Source of the DNA: Pseudomonas caspiana
GTDB lineage: Bacteria > Pseudomonadota > Gammaproteobacteria > Pseudomonadales > Pseudomonadaceae
Assembly (NCBI RefSeq): GCF_002158995.1
Contig: NZ_LOHF01000004.1
Location: forward strand, 312,165 to 351,884
Direction: 5' to 3'
DNA: 39,720 nucleotides
Made by a program: the position numbers and the translations under genes. Shown piece by piece: positions 8,392 to 17,120 of this stretch (positions are counted from its first letter, which is position 1; the number at the start of each line of letters is the position of its first letter). A model generated the notes under the pieces. That model was not told the DNA's origin. It saw only the letters and a list, made by a program, of their open reading frames with translations, and searched no databases.

Positions 8392-9218
8392 TTGAGATTG
8401 GTCGCGGAGCAGTCAACAAAATGTCGGCGCGGCTTAATGCCTCGCAGGTTGAATATGCGTTTCGTCTGGGCGATACCGAGATTCCGGTCAACCCGCTGAT
8501 TGGCAAAACGGTGCGTCTGGAGTTCCTGGGTGCGATCCATTGCAGCCATTGCGGGCGCAAGACCAAGTCCAGCTACAGCCAGGGTTATTGCTACCCGTGC
8601 ATGCTCAAGCTGGCGCAGTGCGACATCTGCATCATGAGCCCGGAAAAATGCCACCACGAGCACGGCACTTGCCGCGACCCGGCATGGGGCGAGCAGTTCT
8701 GCATGACCGATCACGTGGTATATCTGGCCAACTCGTCGGGCGTCAAAGTCGGTATCACCCGTGCCACCCAGTTGCCGACCCGCTGGCTGGATCAGGGTGC
8801 CAGTCAGGCGCTACCGATCATGCGCGTTGCGACCCGTCAGCAGTCCGGGTTTGTCGAGGATCTGCTGCGCAGTCAGGTTGCCGACCGCACCAACTGGCGC
8901 GCGCTGCTCAAGGGTGATGCGCAGCCGGTGGATCTGGCCGCTATTCGCCAGCAGCTGTTTGAAAGCTGCGCTGAAGGGCTGGCCGGATTGCAAGAACGAT
9001 TCGGCTTGCAGGCCATCCAAATGCTGCATGACGTCGAACCGATCGAGATCCGCTACCCCGTCGAGGCGTACCCGACCAAGATCGTCAGCTTCAATCTGGA
9101 CAAGAACCCGATCGCCGAAGGCACTTTAATGGGGGTCAAGGGCCAGTACCTGATCTTCGATACCGGCGTGATCAATATTCGTAAATACACGGCTTATCAG
9201 CTCGCCGTGCATCAGTAA
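8388..9218 (+). CDS. DUF2797 family protein with zinc-binding region
   Basis: Uncharacterised cytosolic protein of 276 residues, conserved beside pepN in pseudomonads as I remember it. The N-terminus has a cysteine-rich block (C52, C55, C68, C71, C78, C81, C88, C95) that should bind two zinc ions. It is followed by HVVYLANSSGVKVGIT...TRWLDQG...GFVEDLL...DRTNW, whose Y112, G122, R132, E157 and N169 follow the order of GIY-YIG nuclease motifs; that fold match is my inference. TTG 8388 is proposed because the residues before ATG 8421 (IEIGRGAVNK) look like part of the family's first strand and the codon overlaps the YeaC stop, but ATG 8421 remains possible. It is 11 bases before pepN. Confidence 0.8.
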   Translation: MIEIGRGAVNKMSARLNASQVEYAFRLGDTEIPVNPLIGKTVRLEFLGAIHCSHCGRKTKSSYSQGYCYPCMLKLAQCDICIMSPEKCHHEHGTCRDPAWGEQFCMTDHVVYLANSSGVKVGITRATQLPTRWLDQGASQALPIMRVATRQQSGFVEDLLRSQVADRTNWRALLKGDAQPVDLAAIRQQLFESCAEGLAGLQERFGLQAIQMLHDVEPIEIRYPVEAYPTKIVSFNLDKNPIAEGTLMGVKGQYLIFDTGVINIRKYTAYQLAVHQ

Positions 9219-9229
9219 GAGGACTCATC

Positions 9230-11896
9230 ATGCGCACCGAACAACCGCAAATGATCTACCTGAAGGACTATCAGGCTCCTGAGTACCTCATCGACGAAAC
9301 GCACCTGACGTTCGAGCTGTTCGATGACCACTCGCTGGTTCACGCGCAATTGGTGATGCGCCGCAATCCCGAGCGTGGCGCGGGTTTGCCGCCGCTGGTG
9401 CTGGACGGTCAGTTGCTGGAACTGCTGTCGGTCAAGCTGGGCGACGTCGAACTGAGCGCTGTTGATTACCAACTGACCCCGGACCACCTGACCCTGCACC
9501 CTACGGCCGAGTCGTTCACGGTCGACACCAGCGTGCGTATCCATCCGGAAACCAACACCGCACTGGAAGGGCTGTACAAGTCCAGCGGCATGTTCTGCAC
9601 CCAGTGCGAGGCCGAAGGCTTCCGCAAGATCACCTATTACCTTGACCGTCCGGACGTGATGAGCAAGTTCACCACGACCCTGAGTGCCGACAAGCACAAC
9701 TTCCCGGTCTTGCTCTCCAACGGCAACCCGATTGCCAGCGGGCCGGAAGATGACGGTCGGCACTGGGCAACTTGGGAAGACCCGTTCATGAAACCGGCGT
9801 ACCTGTTTGCGCTGGTGGCTGGTGATTTGTGGTGTGTCGAGGACAAGTTCACCACCGTGAGCAACCGCGAGGTGACACTGCGCATTTACGTCGAGCCGGA
9901 AAACATCGACAAATGCCAGCACGCCATGACCAGCCTGAAAAAGTCCATGCGTTGGGATGAAGAAGCCTACGGCCGTGAGTACGACCTGGATATCTTCATG
10001 ATCGTCGCCGTGAATGACTTCAACATGGGGGCCATGGAGAACAAGGGCCTCAACATCTTCAACTCCAGCGCCGTACTGGCCCGTGCCGAAACCGCCACCG
10101 ATGCCGCGCACCAGCGGGTCGAGGCTATCGTTGCCCACGAATACTTCCACAACTGGTCGGGCAACCGTGTCACTTGCCGCGACTGGTTTCAGCTGTCCCT
10201 GAAGGAAGGTTTTACGGTCTACCGTGATGCTGGCTTCTCGTCAGACATGAACTCGGCCACGGTCAAGCGTATTCAGGATGTGGCGTATTTGCGTACCCAC
10301 CAGTTTGCCGAAGATGCCGGCCCGATGGCCCACGCTGTGCGTCCGGACAGCTTTATCGAGATTTCCAACTTCTACACCCTGACCGTGTATGAAAAAGGCT
10401 CGGAAGTCGTGGGCATGCTTCACACCTTGCTCGGCGCACAGGGTTTCCGCAAAGGCAGTGATCTGTACTTTGAGCGCCATGACGGCCAGGCCGTGACCTG
10501 TGATGACTTCATCAAGGCCATGGAAGATGCCAATGGTGTCGACCTGACCCAGTTCAAACGCTGGTACAGCCAGGCCGGTACGCCACGTCTGGCGGTCAGC
10601 GAGTCTTACGACAGCGCAGCAAAAACCTACAGCCTGACCTTCCGCCAGAGTTGCCCGACCACACCGGGTCAACCGGGCGATGCGAAGAAACCGTTCGTGA
10701 TTCCGGTGGAGCTAGGCTTGCTGGACAAGCAGGGCGGCGAAATCCCGCTGCGCCTGCAAGGCGAAGACGCCCCTGCGGGCAACACACGGGTGATTTCCGT
10801 CACCGAAGCCGAGCAGACATTCACCTTCGTAGATGTCGCTGAACAGCCGTTGCCGTCGTTGCTGCGTGGTTTCTCGGCGCCGGTAAAACTCAGCTTCCCG
10901 TACAACCGCGACCAGTTGATGTTCCTCATGCAGCACGACAGCGACGGCTTCAATCGCTGGGATGCGGGCCAGCAACTGTCCGTGCAAGTGCTGCAAGAGT
11001 TGATCGCCCAGCATCAGAAAGGTCAGCCGCTGGTCCTCGATCAGCGTCTGATTACCGCATTGGGTACCGTTCTGGCGGATACATCGCTGGATCAGGCCAT
11101 GATTGCCGAGATGCTGTCGTTACCGGGCGAAGCTTATTTGACTGAAATCAGTGAAGTGGCTGATGTCGATGCGATCCACGCTGCCCGCGAATTCGTCCGC
11201 AAGCAGCTTGCCGACAGCCTGTTCGACGGTTTGTGGGCTCGCTACACGGCCAATCGCAAGGTGTCGAAAGCCACCGAGTACGTGGCTGAAGCCGAGCATT
11301 TCGCACGTCGTGCTCTGCAAAACATCGCACTGTCGTACCTGATGCTCAGTGAAAAACCCGAAGTGTTGGCCGCGACCATTGAGCAGTTCGACACCAGCGA
11401 CAACATGACCGAACGCTTGACGGCCCTTGCAGTACTGGTCAACTCGCCGTTCACCGCCGAGAAAGAAAAAGCCTTGGCGGTGTTTGCCGAAAACTTCAAA
11501 GACAATCCGCTGGTTATGGATCAGTGGTTCAGTGTTCAGGCAGGCAGCCCGCTGCCGGGGGGGCTGGAGCGGGTCAAGGCGTTGATGCAGCACCCGGCGT
11601 TCAACATCAAGAACCCGAATAAGGTCCGTGCACTGATCGGTGCTTTTGCCGGGCAGAACCTGATCAACTTCCATGCGGCGGACGGCTCGGGCTACCGTTT
11701 CCTGGCCGATCTGGTGATCCAGCTCAACGGCTTCAACCCGCAGATCGCCTCGCGGCAATTGGCTCCGCTGACTCGCTGGCGCAAATACGACAGCAAACGT
11801 CAGGCACTGATGAAAGCCGAACTGGTGCGCATCCGTGACTCGGGTGAGCTGTCCAGCGACGTGTTCGAAGTGGTGAGCAAAAGCCTCGCCGAGTAA
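9230..11896 (+). CDS. pepN: Aminopeptidase N
   Basis: Zinc M1-family exopeptidase that removes N-terminal residues from peptides in the cytosol. The substrate-anchoring GAMEN motif is at 267-271 (GAMENKGLN), and the zinc site is HEYFHNW (H303, E304, H307) with E326 in LKEGF. A bestatin-like N-terminal beta domain precedes these, and the C-terminal helical solenoid ends at SKSLAE. Length is 888 residues, close to E. coli PepN. AGAGGA at 9218-9223 supports the ATG. It is the last gene of the nadK cluster and is followed directly by a terminator. Confidence 0.97.
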   Translation: MRTEQPQMIYLKDYQAPEYLIDETHLTFELFDDHSLVHAQLVMRRNPERGAGLPPLVLDGQLLELLSVKLGDVELSAVDYQLTPDHLTLHPTAESFTVDTSVRIHPETNTALEGLYKSSGMFCTQCEAEGFRKITYYLDRPDVMSKFTTTLSADKHNFPVLLSNGNPIASGPEDDGRHWATWEDPFMKPAYLFALVAGDLWCVEDKFTTVSNREVTLRIYVEPENIDKCQHAMTSLKKSMRWDEEAYGREYDLDIFMIVAVNDFNMGAMENKGLNIFNSSAVLARAETATDAAHQRVEAIVAHEYFHNWSGNRVTCRDWFQLSLKEGFTVYRDAGFSSDMNSATVKRIQDVAYLRTHQFAEDAGPMAHAVRPDSFIEISNFYTLTVYEKGSEVVGMLHTLLGAQGFRKGSDLYFERHDGQAVTCDDFIKAMEDANGVDLTQFKRWYSQAGTPRLAVSESYDSAAKTYSLTFRQSCPTTPGQPGDAKKPFVIPVELGLLDKQGGEIPLRLQGEDAPAGNTRVISVTEAEQTFTFVDVAEQPLPSLLRGFSAPVKLSFPYNRDQLMFLMQHDSDGFNRWDAGQQLSVQVLQELIAQHQKGQPLVLDQRLITALGTVLADTSLDQAMIAEMLSLPGEAYLTEISEVADVDAIHAAREFVRKQLADSLFDGLWARYTANRKVSKATEYVAEAEHFARRALQNIALSYLMLSEKPEVLAATIEQFDTSDNMTERLTALAVLVNSPFTAEKEKALAVFAENFKDNPLVMDQWFSVQAGSPLPGGLERVKALMQHPAFNIKNPNKVRALIGAFAGQNLINFHAADGSGYRFLADLVIQLNGFNPQIASRQLAPLTRWRKYDSKRQALMKAELVRIRDSGELSSDVFEVVSKSLAE

Positions 11897-11911
11897 CGAT
11901 GCCTGTGATGT

Positions 11912-11947
11912 AAGGGGCCTTCCGTGCAAGCGGTAGGCCCCTTTTTT
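11912..11947 (+). terminator. Rho-independent terminator after pepN
   Basis: AAGGGGCCT and AGGCCCCTT form a stem around a loop of about 14 bases, followed by TTTTTT at 11942-11947. It ends the nadK-pepN transcription unit. Confidence 0.9.
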
Positions 11948-12047
11948 ATGTCTTTTTGTAAGCTGTTTCCAGCGTTCTACGTAGACATTTCATACAGTCA
12001 GCCGTGCATCAGGCTGGCAGAAACGTCCTGCAATATTGCCCATCCTT

Positions 12048-12075
12048 TTGACCCTTGTTGCGCTGACCTTAGGGA
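12048..12075 (+). promoter_or_regulatory. Candidate promoter of the omptin gene
   Basis: TTGACC at 12048-12053 and TAGGGA at 12070-12075 are 16 bases apart. Transcription would start near 12082, leaving a short leader before GTG 12111 and making the ATG at 12084 almost leaderless. The -10 is poor. A 10-base palindrome, TCTACGTAGA at 11976-11985, lies upstream and may be an operator. Confidence 0.35.
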
Positions 12076-12110
12076 TAGCGCGCATGTCATCTCAGGAAAG
12101 GGTCGGGATT

Positions 12111-13070
12111 GTGTTGATAAACGGACGGGAAACATTGGTGCTGCTGGGGCTGGTTGCGTTTGGGCAGCAGGTTTTGGCGGATGCACAGGTCACCAATGAG
12201 CAGAAACTGCGTCTTGGTAGTGTCGAATTTAATCTGGGCGTCGGGCTGTTGAACGGCAAATCCCAGGAGAAAGTCTACGATAACGGCGAGAAACTCAGTG
12301 AACTGAATTGGGACATCAAACAGGTCCCCACTCTGCATCTGGGGTTGGCATACCACCCCCTGGACTGGCTGACCCTTGATGTGCGTGGCTGGACGCGTAT
12401 GAATGCCGGCAATAGCCATATGACAGATTACGACTGGCGGGATGGCGAGGCGGCAGGCTGGACCCATTTTTCGGACCATCCTGATACTCGGCTGAATAAG
12501 GCATGGCAAGCCGAGGTTTCAGCGACAGCCTGGACCCTCAAGCGTGAAGAACTGGCTCTCGGGGTAATGGCGGGCTATCAACGCAGTCAGTTTGACTGGC
12601 AGGGTCGGGGTGGCAGTTACGTCTATTCCAGCGATGGCAATTTCCGTGATCTGACTGGAGATATTCATGCCAATTTAAAAGGCATTACCTACCGGCAGAC
12701 TTACGGCACCCCATTTCTCGGCCTTGTGGGTTTCTACAATCATCAGAACTGGACCCTTGAAGGTCGCTTCAAATACAGCCAGTGGGTCAAGCCCAGGGAT
12801 TTCGATACCCATCACCTGCGCGACATAACATTCGATGGCAATAATGGGGACAAAGGTCGCATGCAGAGTCTGGCGCTGGCGCTGTCGTACAACTTCAATC
12901 CGCAGTTCTTGGTGAAGGCGGGTATTGATCATCAGGTCTACAAGGAGGCGATGGGCAGTATGTTCATCAGGAACCACGCGGAAGGGGTAAGCGGCCGCAC
13001 TTCACCCAACTCCAGCTCGCAGGCCAACAGAACGACCGTGTCCAGCCTGGCTATTGCCTATCAGTTCTGA
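12111..13070 (+). CDS. Omptin family outer-membrane aspartyl protease
   Basis: Ten-stranded outer-membrane beta-barrel protease of the OmpT/Pla/PgtE family, cutting exposed substrates between basic residues at the cell surface. The catalytic set is intact: D106 and D108 in MTDYDWRDG, and D232 and H234 in DFDTHH, at nearly the same positions as in the OmpT precursor. Other omptin blocks are SDHPDTRLN, LALGVMAGYQ, RGGSYVYSS, FKYSQWVKP and the terminal aromatic residue (AIAYQF). GTG 12111 gives 319 residues with a signal peptide (NGR, hydrophobic core, QVLA cleavage before DAQV) and has AGGAAAGG at 12094-12101; ATG 12084 or TTG 12036 would add residues before the signal. It is monocistronic. Omptins are best known from enterobacteria, so transfer is possible. 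Confidence 0.9.
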   Translation: MLINGRETLVLLGLVAFGQQVLADAQVTNEQKLRLGSVEFNLGVGLLNGKSQEKVYDNGEKLSELNWDIKQVPTLHLGLAYHPLDWLTLDVRGWTRMNAGNSHMTDYDWRDGEAAGWTHFSDHPDTRLNKAWQAEVSATAWTLKREELALGVMAGYQRSQFDWQGRGGSYVYSSDGNFRDLTGDIHANLKGITYRQTYGTPFLGLVGFYNHQNWTLEGRFKYSQWVKPRDFDTHHLRDITFDGNNGDKGRMQSLALALSYNFNPQFLVKAGIDHQVYKEAMGSMFIRNHAEGVSGRTSPNSSSQANRTTVSSLAIAYQF

Positions 13071-13077
13071 TCTTGAC

Positions 13078-13101
13078 AGGCCGGAGCGTCAAACCCGGCC
13101 T
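13078..13101 (+). terminator. Weak hairpin after the omptin gene
   Basis: AGGCCGG at 13078-13084 pairs with CCGGCCT at 13095-13101 eight bases after the omptin stop codon. There is no U-tract, so it may be an inefficient terminator or a 3' stabilising hairpin. Confidence 0.35.
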
Positions 13102-13122
13102 ACACTGTTGTCGCGCCATCCC

Positions 13123-13210
13123 TGTAGGAGCGCGCTTGCCCGCGGTTTGATTTTGGAGCCGACATATTGTCGCTTGTGCCAATGTCATCGCGGGCAAGCG
13201 TGTTCCTACA
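13123..13210. repeat. REP hairpin (GTAGGAGCGCGCTTGCCCGCG type)
   Basis: Arms TGTAGGAGCGCGCTTGCCCG and the near-perfect complement ending at 13210 flank a loop of about 44 bases. With the promoter candidate below it accounts for most of the 341-base gap between the omptin and BNR genes. Confidence 0.85.
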
Positions 13211-13290
13211 AGGATATGCATAGCTCATCACCCCAACTGATAATCCACCAATCACGCGAGAGGCCTCGACCAAAGATAGCCATATGTCGA

Positions 13291-13320
13291 TTGTCATGAG
13301 TTTCCAAAGCTGGATAGGAT
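13291..13320 (+). promoter_or_regulatory. Candidate promoter of the BNR-RND operon
   Basis: TTGTCA at 13291-13296 and TAGGAT at 13315-13320 are separated by 18 bases, with the start codon about 90 bases downstream. Matches are moderate. The rest of 13211-13411 shows no other clear element. Confidence 0.35.
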
Positions 13321-13411
13321 AGGTCGGCTTCCAGAAGTCCAAGGCTAGAGCGCTTCGCCAGGGTTTTCTGATAAAAGTCGCCTAATAAAAATAATGGAAA
13401 GGGGACGCTTC

Positions 13412-14518
13412 ATGAGTGAGCCTGTTAATCGGCGCACGCAGTCCGATGGGCATCCGGCAGTCGGACGGCCATTGGCATTACGAATGGGCAAGCCCTTGGC
13501 GACAGCCTGGTCGCTGTTCGCACTAATGGCTTTATCAAGTGTTGGCGTGTCATCAATGGCGGCCACCGAAAGTGTGAGCCAAAGCCCTGACTCGACTCAG
13601 AGCACTCTTTATTCCATTGAATCTGCCAAATCCTCTCGCAGCCTGTTGCTGGACGTCGCCCATGCCGGAGCGCGCCTGGTCGTAGTGGGCGAGCGCGGAC
13701 ACATTTTGTATTCCGACGATCAGGGCAAGACCTGGACCCAGGCCAAAGTGCCCACCCGTCAAATGCTGACGGCGGTGTATTTCGTCGATGACAAACACGG
13801 CTGGGCCGTCGGCCACGATGCGCAGATTCTTGCCAGCAACGATGGCGGCGTCAGCTGGGTCAAGCAGTTCGAAGACCTTTCCCGAGAAGCGCCGTTGCTG
13901 GATGTCTGGTTCAAGGACGCGTCAACCGGTTTTGCAGTAGGCGCCTACGGCATGTTGCTGACCACGCTGGATGGCGGCCAACACTGGGAAGACGTCAGTG
14001 ATCGTCTCGACAATGAAGACCAGTACCACCTCAACGGTATCGCCCACGTCGCAGACAGCGGTCTGTTTGTGGTGGGGGAGGCGGGGGCAATGTTCCGTTC
14101 GGGTGACGATGGCGAATCCTGGGAAAAGCTTGAAGGGCCGTATCAGGGCTCGCTGTTTGGGGCGATCGGCACCGGCCAGCCCGGCACGCTGCTGGTTTAC
14201 GGGCTGCGCGGCAATCTCTATCGCTCCAGTGATTTTGGCGATACCTGGGAGCCCATCGAATTGAAGGCCGCACGCGGGCCGCTGGAGTTCGGGCTGTCCA
14301 ACGCGACGCTGCTGGCGGACGGCTCTCTGGTACTGGTGGGTAACGGCGGCAGCGTGATGCGCAGTACCGACAATGGTCTGAGCTTTCAGGTTTTCAACCG
14401 TCCCGACCGGATTTCGCTGTCCGGGGTGACGGCCGATGCGCAAGGCAATCTGATTCTGGTTGGACAAGGAGGCGTGCGCGTCACCTCGCCGACGGGCGCC
14501 GAGTCTAGCCAACAATAA
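13412..14518 (+). CDS. Secreted Ycf48/BNR-repeat beta-propeller protein
   Basis: Exported protein of 368 residues related to Ycf48 (photosystem II assembly factor-like) and BNR-repeat propellers. Six Asp-box motifs of the form SxDxGxxW/F can be counted: SDDQGKTW, SNDGGVSW, TLDGGQHW, SGDDGESW, SSDFGDTW and STDNGLSF. A hydrophobic stretch (LATAWSLFALMALSSVGVSSMAA) acts as a signal peptide but begins about 27 residues in, after an unusually long polar start. ATG 13412 has GGAAAGGGGA at 13396-13405. ATG 13394 overlaps that sequence, and ATG 13484 would remove the polar start, so both are alternatives. It lies 27 bases before the RND gene, and such propellers commonly accompany this RND type. The ligand is unknown. 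Confidence 0.85.
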   Translation: MSEPVNRRTQSDGHPAVGRPLALRMGKPLATAWSLFALMALSSVGVSSMAATESVSQSPDSTQSTLYSIESAKSSRSLLLDVAHAGARLVVVGERGHILYSDDQGKTWTQAKVPTRQMLTAVYFVDDKHGWAVGHDAQILASNDGGVSWVKQFEDLSREAPLLDVWFKDASTGFAVGAYGMLLTTLDGGQHWEDVSDRLDNEDQYHLNGIAHVADSGLFVVGEAGAMFRSGDDGESWEKLEGPYQGSLFGAIGTGQPGTLLVYGLRGNLYRSSDFGDTWEPIELKAARGPLEFGLSNATLLADGSLVLVGNGGSVMRSTDNGLSFQVFNRPDRISLSGVTADAQGNLILVGQGGVRVTSPTGAESSQQ

Positions 14519-14545
14519 GAACGATCAGGGCGGGGAAATTCCGGC

Positions 14546-16939
14546 ATGAGTAATCTGCACGACACTCAGCAGCACAGCGGCGACAAGGCAACCTTTCTTG
14601 AGCGCTTGATCTTCAATAATCGGCCGGCAGTGATCGTCATCTGCCTGCTGGTCAGTATCTTTCTGTTCTGGCAGGCGACGCTGGTTCGGCCGTCGACCAG
14701 CTTTGAAAAAATGATCCCGCTGGATCACCCCTTCATCCAGAAAATGATGGAGCATCGCAACGATCTGGCCAACCTGGGCAATACGGTAAGGATCTCTGTC
14801 GAAGCGCTGGATGGCGACATATTTTCCAAGCAGTACATGGAGACTTTGCGCGAAATCAACGACGAAGTCTTCTATATCTCCGGCGTCGATCGCTCTGGAC
14901 TGAAATCCTTGTGGAGCCCCAGCGTGCGCTGGACCGAAGTGACCGAGGAGGGTTTTGCCGGTGGCGAAGTCATCCCGCAGAGTTACGACGGTTCCGACGA
15001 CAGCCTCGATCAACTGCGTAACAACGTACTCAAGTCAGGCCAGGTCGGGCGTCTGGTGGCCAACGACTTCAAGTCGAGCATTGTTGATGTGCCGCTGCTG
15101 GAGTCCTACCCGGACCCGCAGGATCAGGGCAAGCTGATCAAGCTCGATTATCAGCAGTTTTCCCACCAGCTCGAAGAGAAAATCCGCGACAAGTACCAGG
15201 CGCAGAACCCCAACATCAAGATTCATATCGTGGGCTTCGCCAAGAAGGTCGGCGACCTGATCGACGGCCTGGTGATGGTGGTGTTGTTCTTTGGCGTCGC
15301 CTTCGTGATTACTCTGGTCCTGCTGATCTGGTTTACGCGCTGCATCCGCAGCACCGTTGCCGTATTGAGTACCACGCTGATTGCGGTTGTCTGGCAGTTG
15401 GGGCTGATGCATGTGGTCGGGTTCGGTCTGGACCCATATTCAATGCTGGTGCCGTTTCTGATTTTTGCTATCGGCATTTCCCACGGCGTGCAGAAGATCA
15501 ATGGTATTGCCTTGCAATCCAGTGACGCCGACAACGCCCTGACCGCAGCGCGGCGCACCTTTCGCCAACTGTTTCTGCCGGGCATGATCGCGATTCTTGC
15601 GGATGCGGTGGGTTTCATCACCTTGCTGATCATCGATATCGGGGTTATTCGCGAACTGGCGATTGGTGCATCGATAGGTGTAGCGGTCATCGTCTTCACC
15701 AACCTGATTCTTCTCCCTGTCGCGATTTCCTACGCCGGTATCAGTAAAAAGGCTATCAGCCGTAGCAAGGAAGACGCAGTGTCCGAGCATCCGTTCTGGC
15801 GTTTGCTGTCGAACTTTGCCAGCGCCAAAGTCGCTCCGGTGTCCATCGTGCTGGCGTTGCTGGCCTTCGGCGGCGGGCTTTGGTACAGCCAGAACCTGAA
15901 GATCGGCGACCTTGATCAGGGCGCTCCGGAACTGCGTCCCGACTCGCGCTACAACCAGGACAACAGCTTCATCATCAACCACTATTCCACCAGCTCCGAC
16001 GTGTTGGTCGTGATGGTCAAGACGCCACGCGAAGGCTGTTCGGCTTACCCGACCATGTCTGCCATCAACGAACTGACCTGGAAGATGGAGAACACGCCAG
16101 GCGTACAGTCGGCGATTTCGCTGGTGACGGTTTCCAAGCAGGTCATCAAGGGTATGAACGAGGGCAACCTGAAATGGGAAGCGCTGTCGCGCAATAAAGA
16201 CGTGCTCAACAGTTCCATCGCCCGGGCTGACGGCTTGTACAACAACGATTGCTCGTTAGCGCCGCTGCTGGTTTTCCTCAATGACCACAAGGCCGAAACC
16301 CTGGACCGCGCCGTGCACGCGGTGCAGGAGTTCGCTGCGGAAAATAACCGTGAAGGTCTGGAGTTCCTCCTGGCTGCCGGTAACGCCGGGATTGAAGCCG
16401 CCACCAACGAGGTGATCAAGCGTTCCGAGTTGACCATCCTGATTCTGGTCTACATCTGCGTGGCGGTGATGTGCATGATCACCTTCCGCTCGTGGGCGGC
16501 GACCCTGTGCATCGTGTTGCCGCTGGTACTGACCTCGGTGCTGGGCAACGCATTGATGGCGTTTATGGGTATCGGCGTCAAAGTCGCGACTTTGCCGGTG
16601 GTGGCGCTAGGTGTAGGGATTGGTGTCGATTACGGCATTTATATCTACAGCCGTCTGGAAAGCTTCCTGCGGGCGGGCTTGCCGTTGCAGGAGGCGTACT
16701 ACGAAACCCTGAAGTCCACCGGTAAAGCGGTGCTGTTCACCGGCTTGTGTCTGGCGATTGGCGTGTGTACCTGGATCTTCTCGGCAATCAAGTTCCAGGC
16801 TGACATGGGCCTGATGCTGACCTTTATGCTGCTGTGGAACATGTTTGGCGCACTATGGCTGCTGCCCGCGCTGGCGCGGTTCCTGATCAAGCCGGAGAAA
16901 ATGGCGGGCAAGGTGGGGAATTCGTTGTTTTCACATTAG
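14546..16939 (+). CDS. RND superfamily (MMPL-type) inner-membrane transporter
   Basis: Protein of 797 residues with the twofold RND architecture: TM1, a large periplasmic loop, five TMs, then the same arrangement again. The C-terminal half has the proton-relay-like motif LGVGIGVDYGIYIYSRLESF in TM10, while the equivalent place in the first half reads IFAIGISHGVQKING, with no acidic residue. It resembles HAE-3/MMPL lipid and hydrophobe exporters rather than AcrB-type drug pumps, and there is no adaptor or outer-membrane channel gene alongside. ATG 14546 has GGGGA just upstream. With the BNR propeller it forms a two-gene operon, and related loci often also encode DUF1302 and DUF1329 proteins, absent here. 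Substrate and transport direction are not deducible. Confidence 0.87.
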   Translation: MSNLHDTQQHSGDKATFLERLIFNNRPAVIVICLLVSIFLFWQATLVRPSTSFEKMIPLDHPFIQKMMEHRNDLANLGNTVRISVEALDGDIFSKQYMETLREINDEVFYISGVDRSGLKSLWSPSVRWTEVTEEGFAGGEVIPQSYDGSDDSLDQLRNNVLKSGQVGRLVANDFKSSIVDVPLLESYPDPQDQGKLIKLDYQQFSHQLEEKIRDKYQAQNPNIKIHIVGFAKKVGDLIDGLVMVVLFFGVAFVITLVLLIWFTRCIRSTVAVLSTTLIAVVWQLGLMHVVGFGLDPYSMLVPFLIFAIGISHGVQKINGIALQSSDADNALTAARRTFRQLFLPGMIAILADAVGFITLLIIDIGVIRELAIGASIGVAVIVFTNLILLPVAISYAGISKKAISRSKEDAVSEHPFWRLLSNFASAKVAPVSIVLALLAFGGGLWYSQNLKIGDLDQGAPELRPDSRYNQDNSFIINHYSTSSDVLVVMVKTPREGCSAYPTMSAINELTWKMENTPGVQSAISLVTVSKQVIKGMNEGNLKWEALSRNKDVLNSSIARADGLYNNDCSLAPLLVFLNDHKAETLDRAVHAVQEFAAENNREGLEFLLAAGNAGIEAATNEVIKRSELTILILVYICVAVMCMITFRSWAATLCIVLPLVLTSVLGNALMAFMGIGVKVATLPVVALGVGIGVDYGIYIYSRLESFLRAGLPLQEAYYETLKSTGKAVLFTGLCLAIGVCTWIFSAIKFQADMGLMLTFMLLWNMFGALWLLPALARFLIKPEKMAGKVGNSLFSH

Positions 16940-16975
16940 TAGAGTGGAAGCCCGGCTCCCACAAGCACACTGATG

Positions 16976-17069
16976 ACGTGGGACCGGCTTCAGCCGGGAA
17001 GAGGCCAGTACATTCAGTACATCGTCATCGTCAGAAATACCGCCTTCCCGGCTAAAGCCGGTCCCACGT
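16976..17069. repeat. REP hairpin, second sequence family (GTGGGACCGGCTT)
   Basis: Arms ACGTGGGACCGGCTTCAGCC and the near-complement ending at 17069 form a long stem with one or two mismatches. This family differs from the GGGAGC type. A half element, GCCCGGCTCCCACA (16950-16963), lies just before it, downstream of the RND gene and convergent to the regulator gene. Confidence 0.85.
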
Positions 17070-17120
17070 CGGATTGCGGGTAAACATAGAATCTCCCAAA
17101 ATTTTATGCAATTAACAGGG

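Noticed and set aside
11955..11985. PhoP-box-like direct repeat upstream of the omptin gene (TGTTTC, GTTCTA)
   Set aside because: The half sites match poorly and the spacing is 4 rather than 5 bases; enteric omptins are often PhoP-controlled, but the sequence here does not support it.
13412..14518. Photosystem II assembly factor
   Set aside because: Ycf48-type names arise from the propeller fold only; nothing else here relates to photosynthesis.
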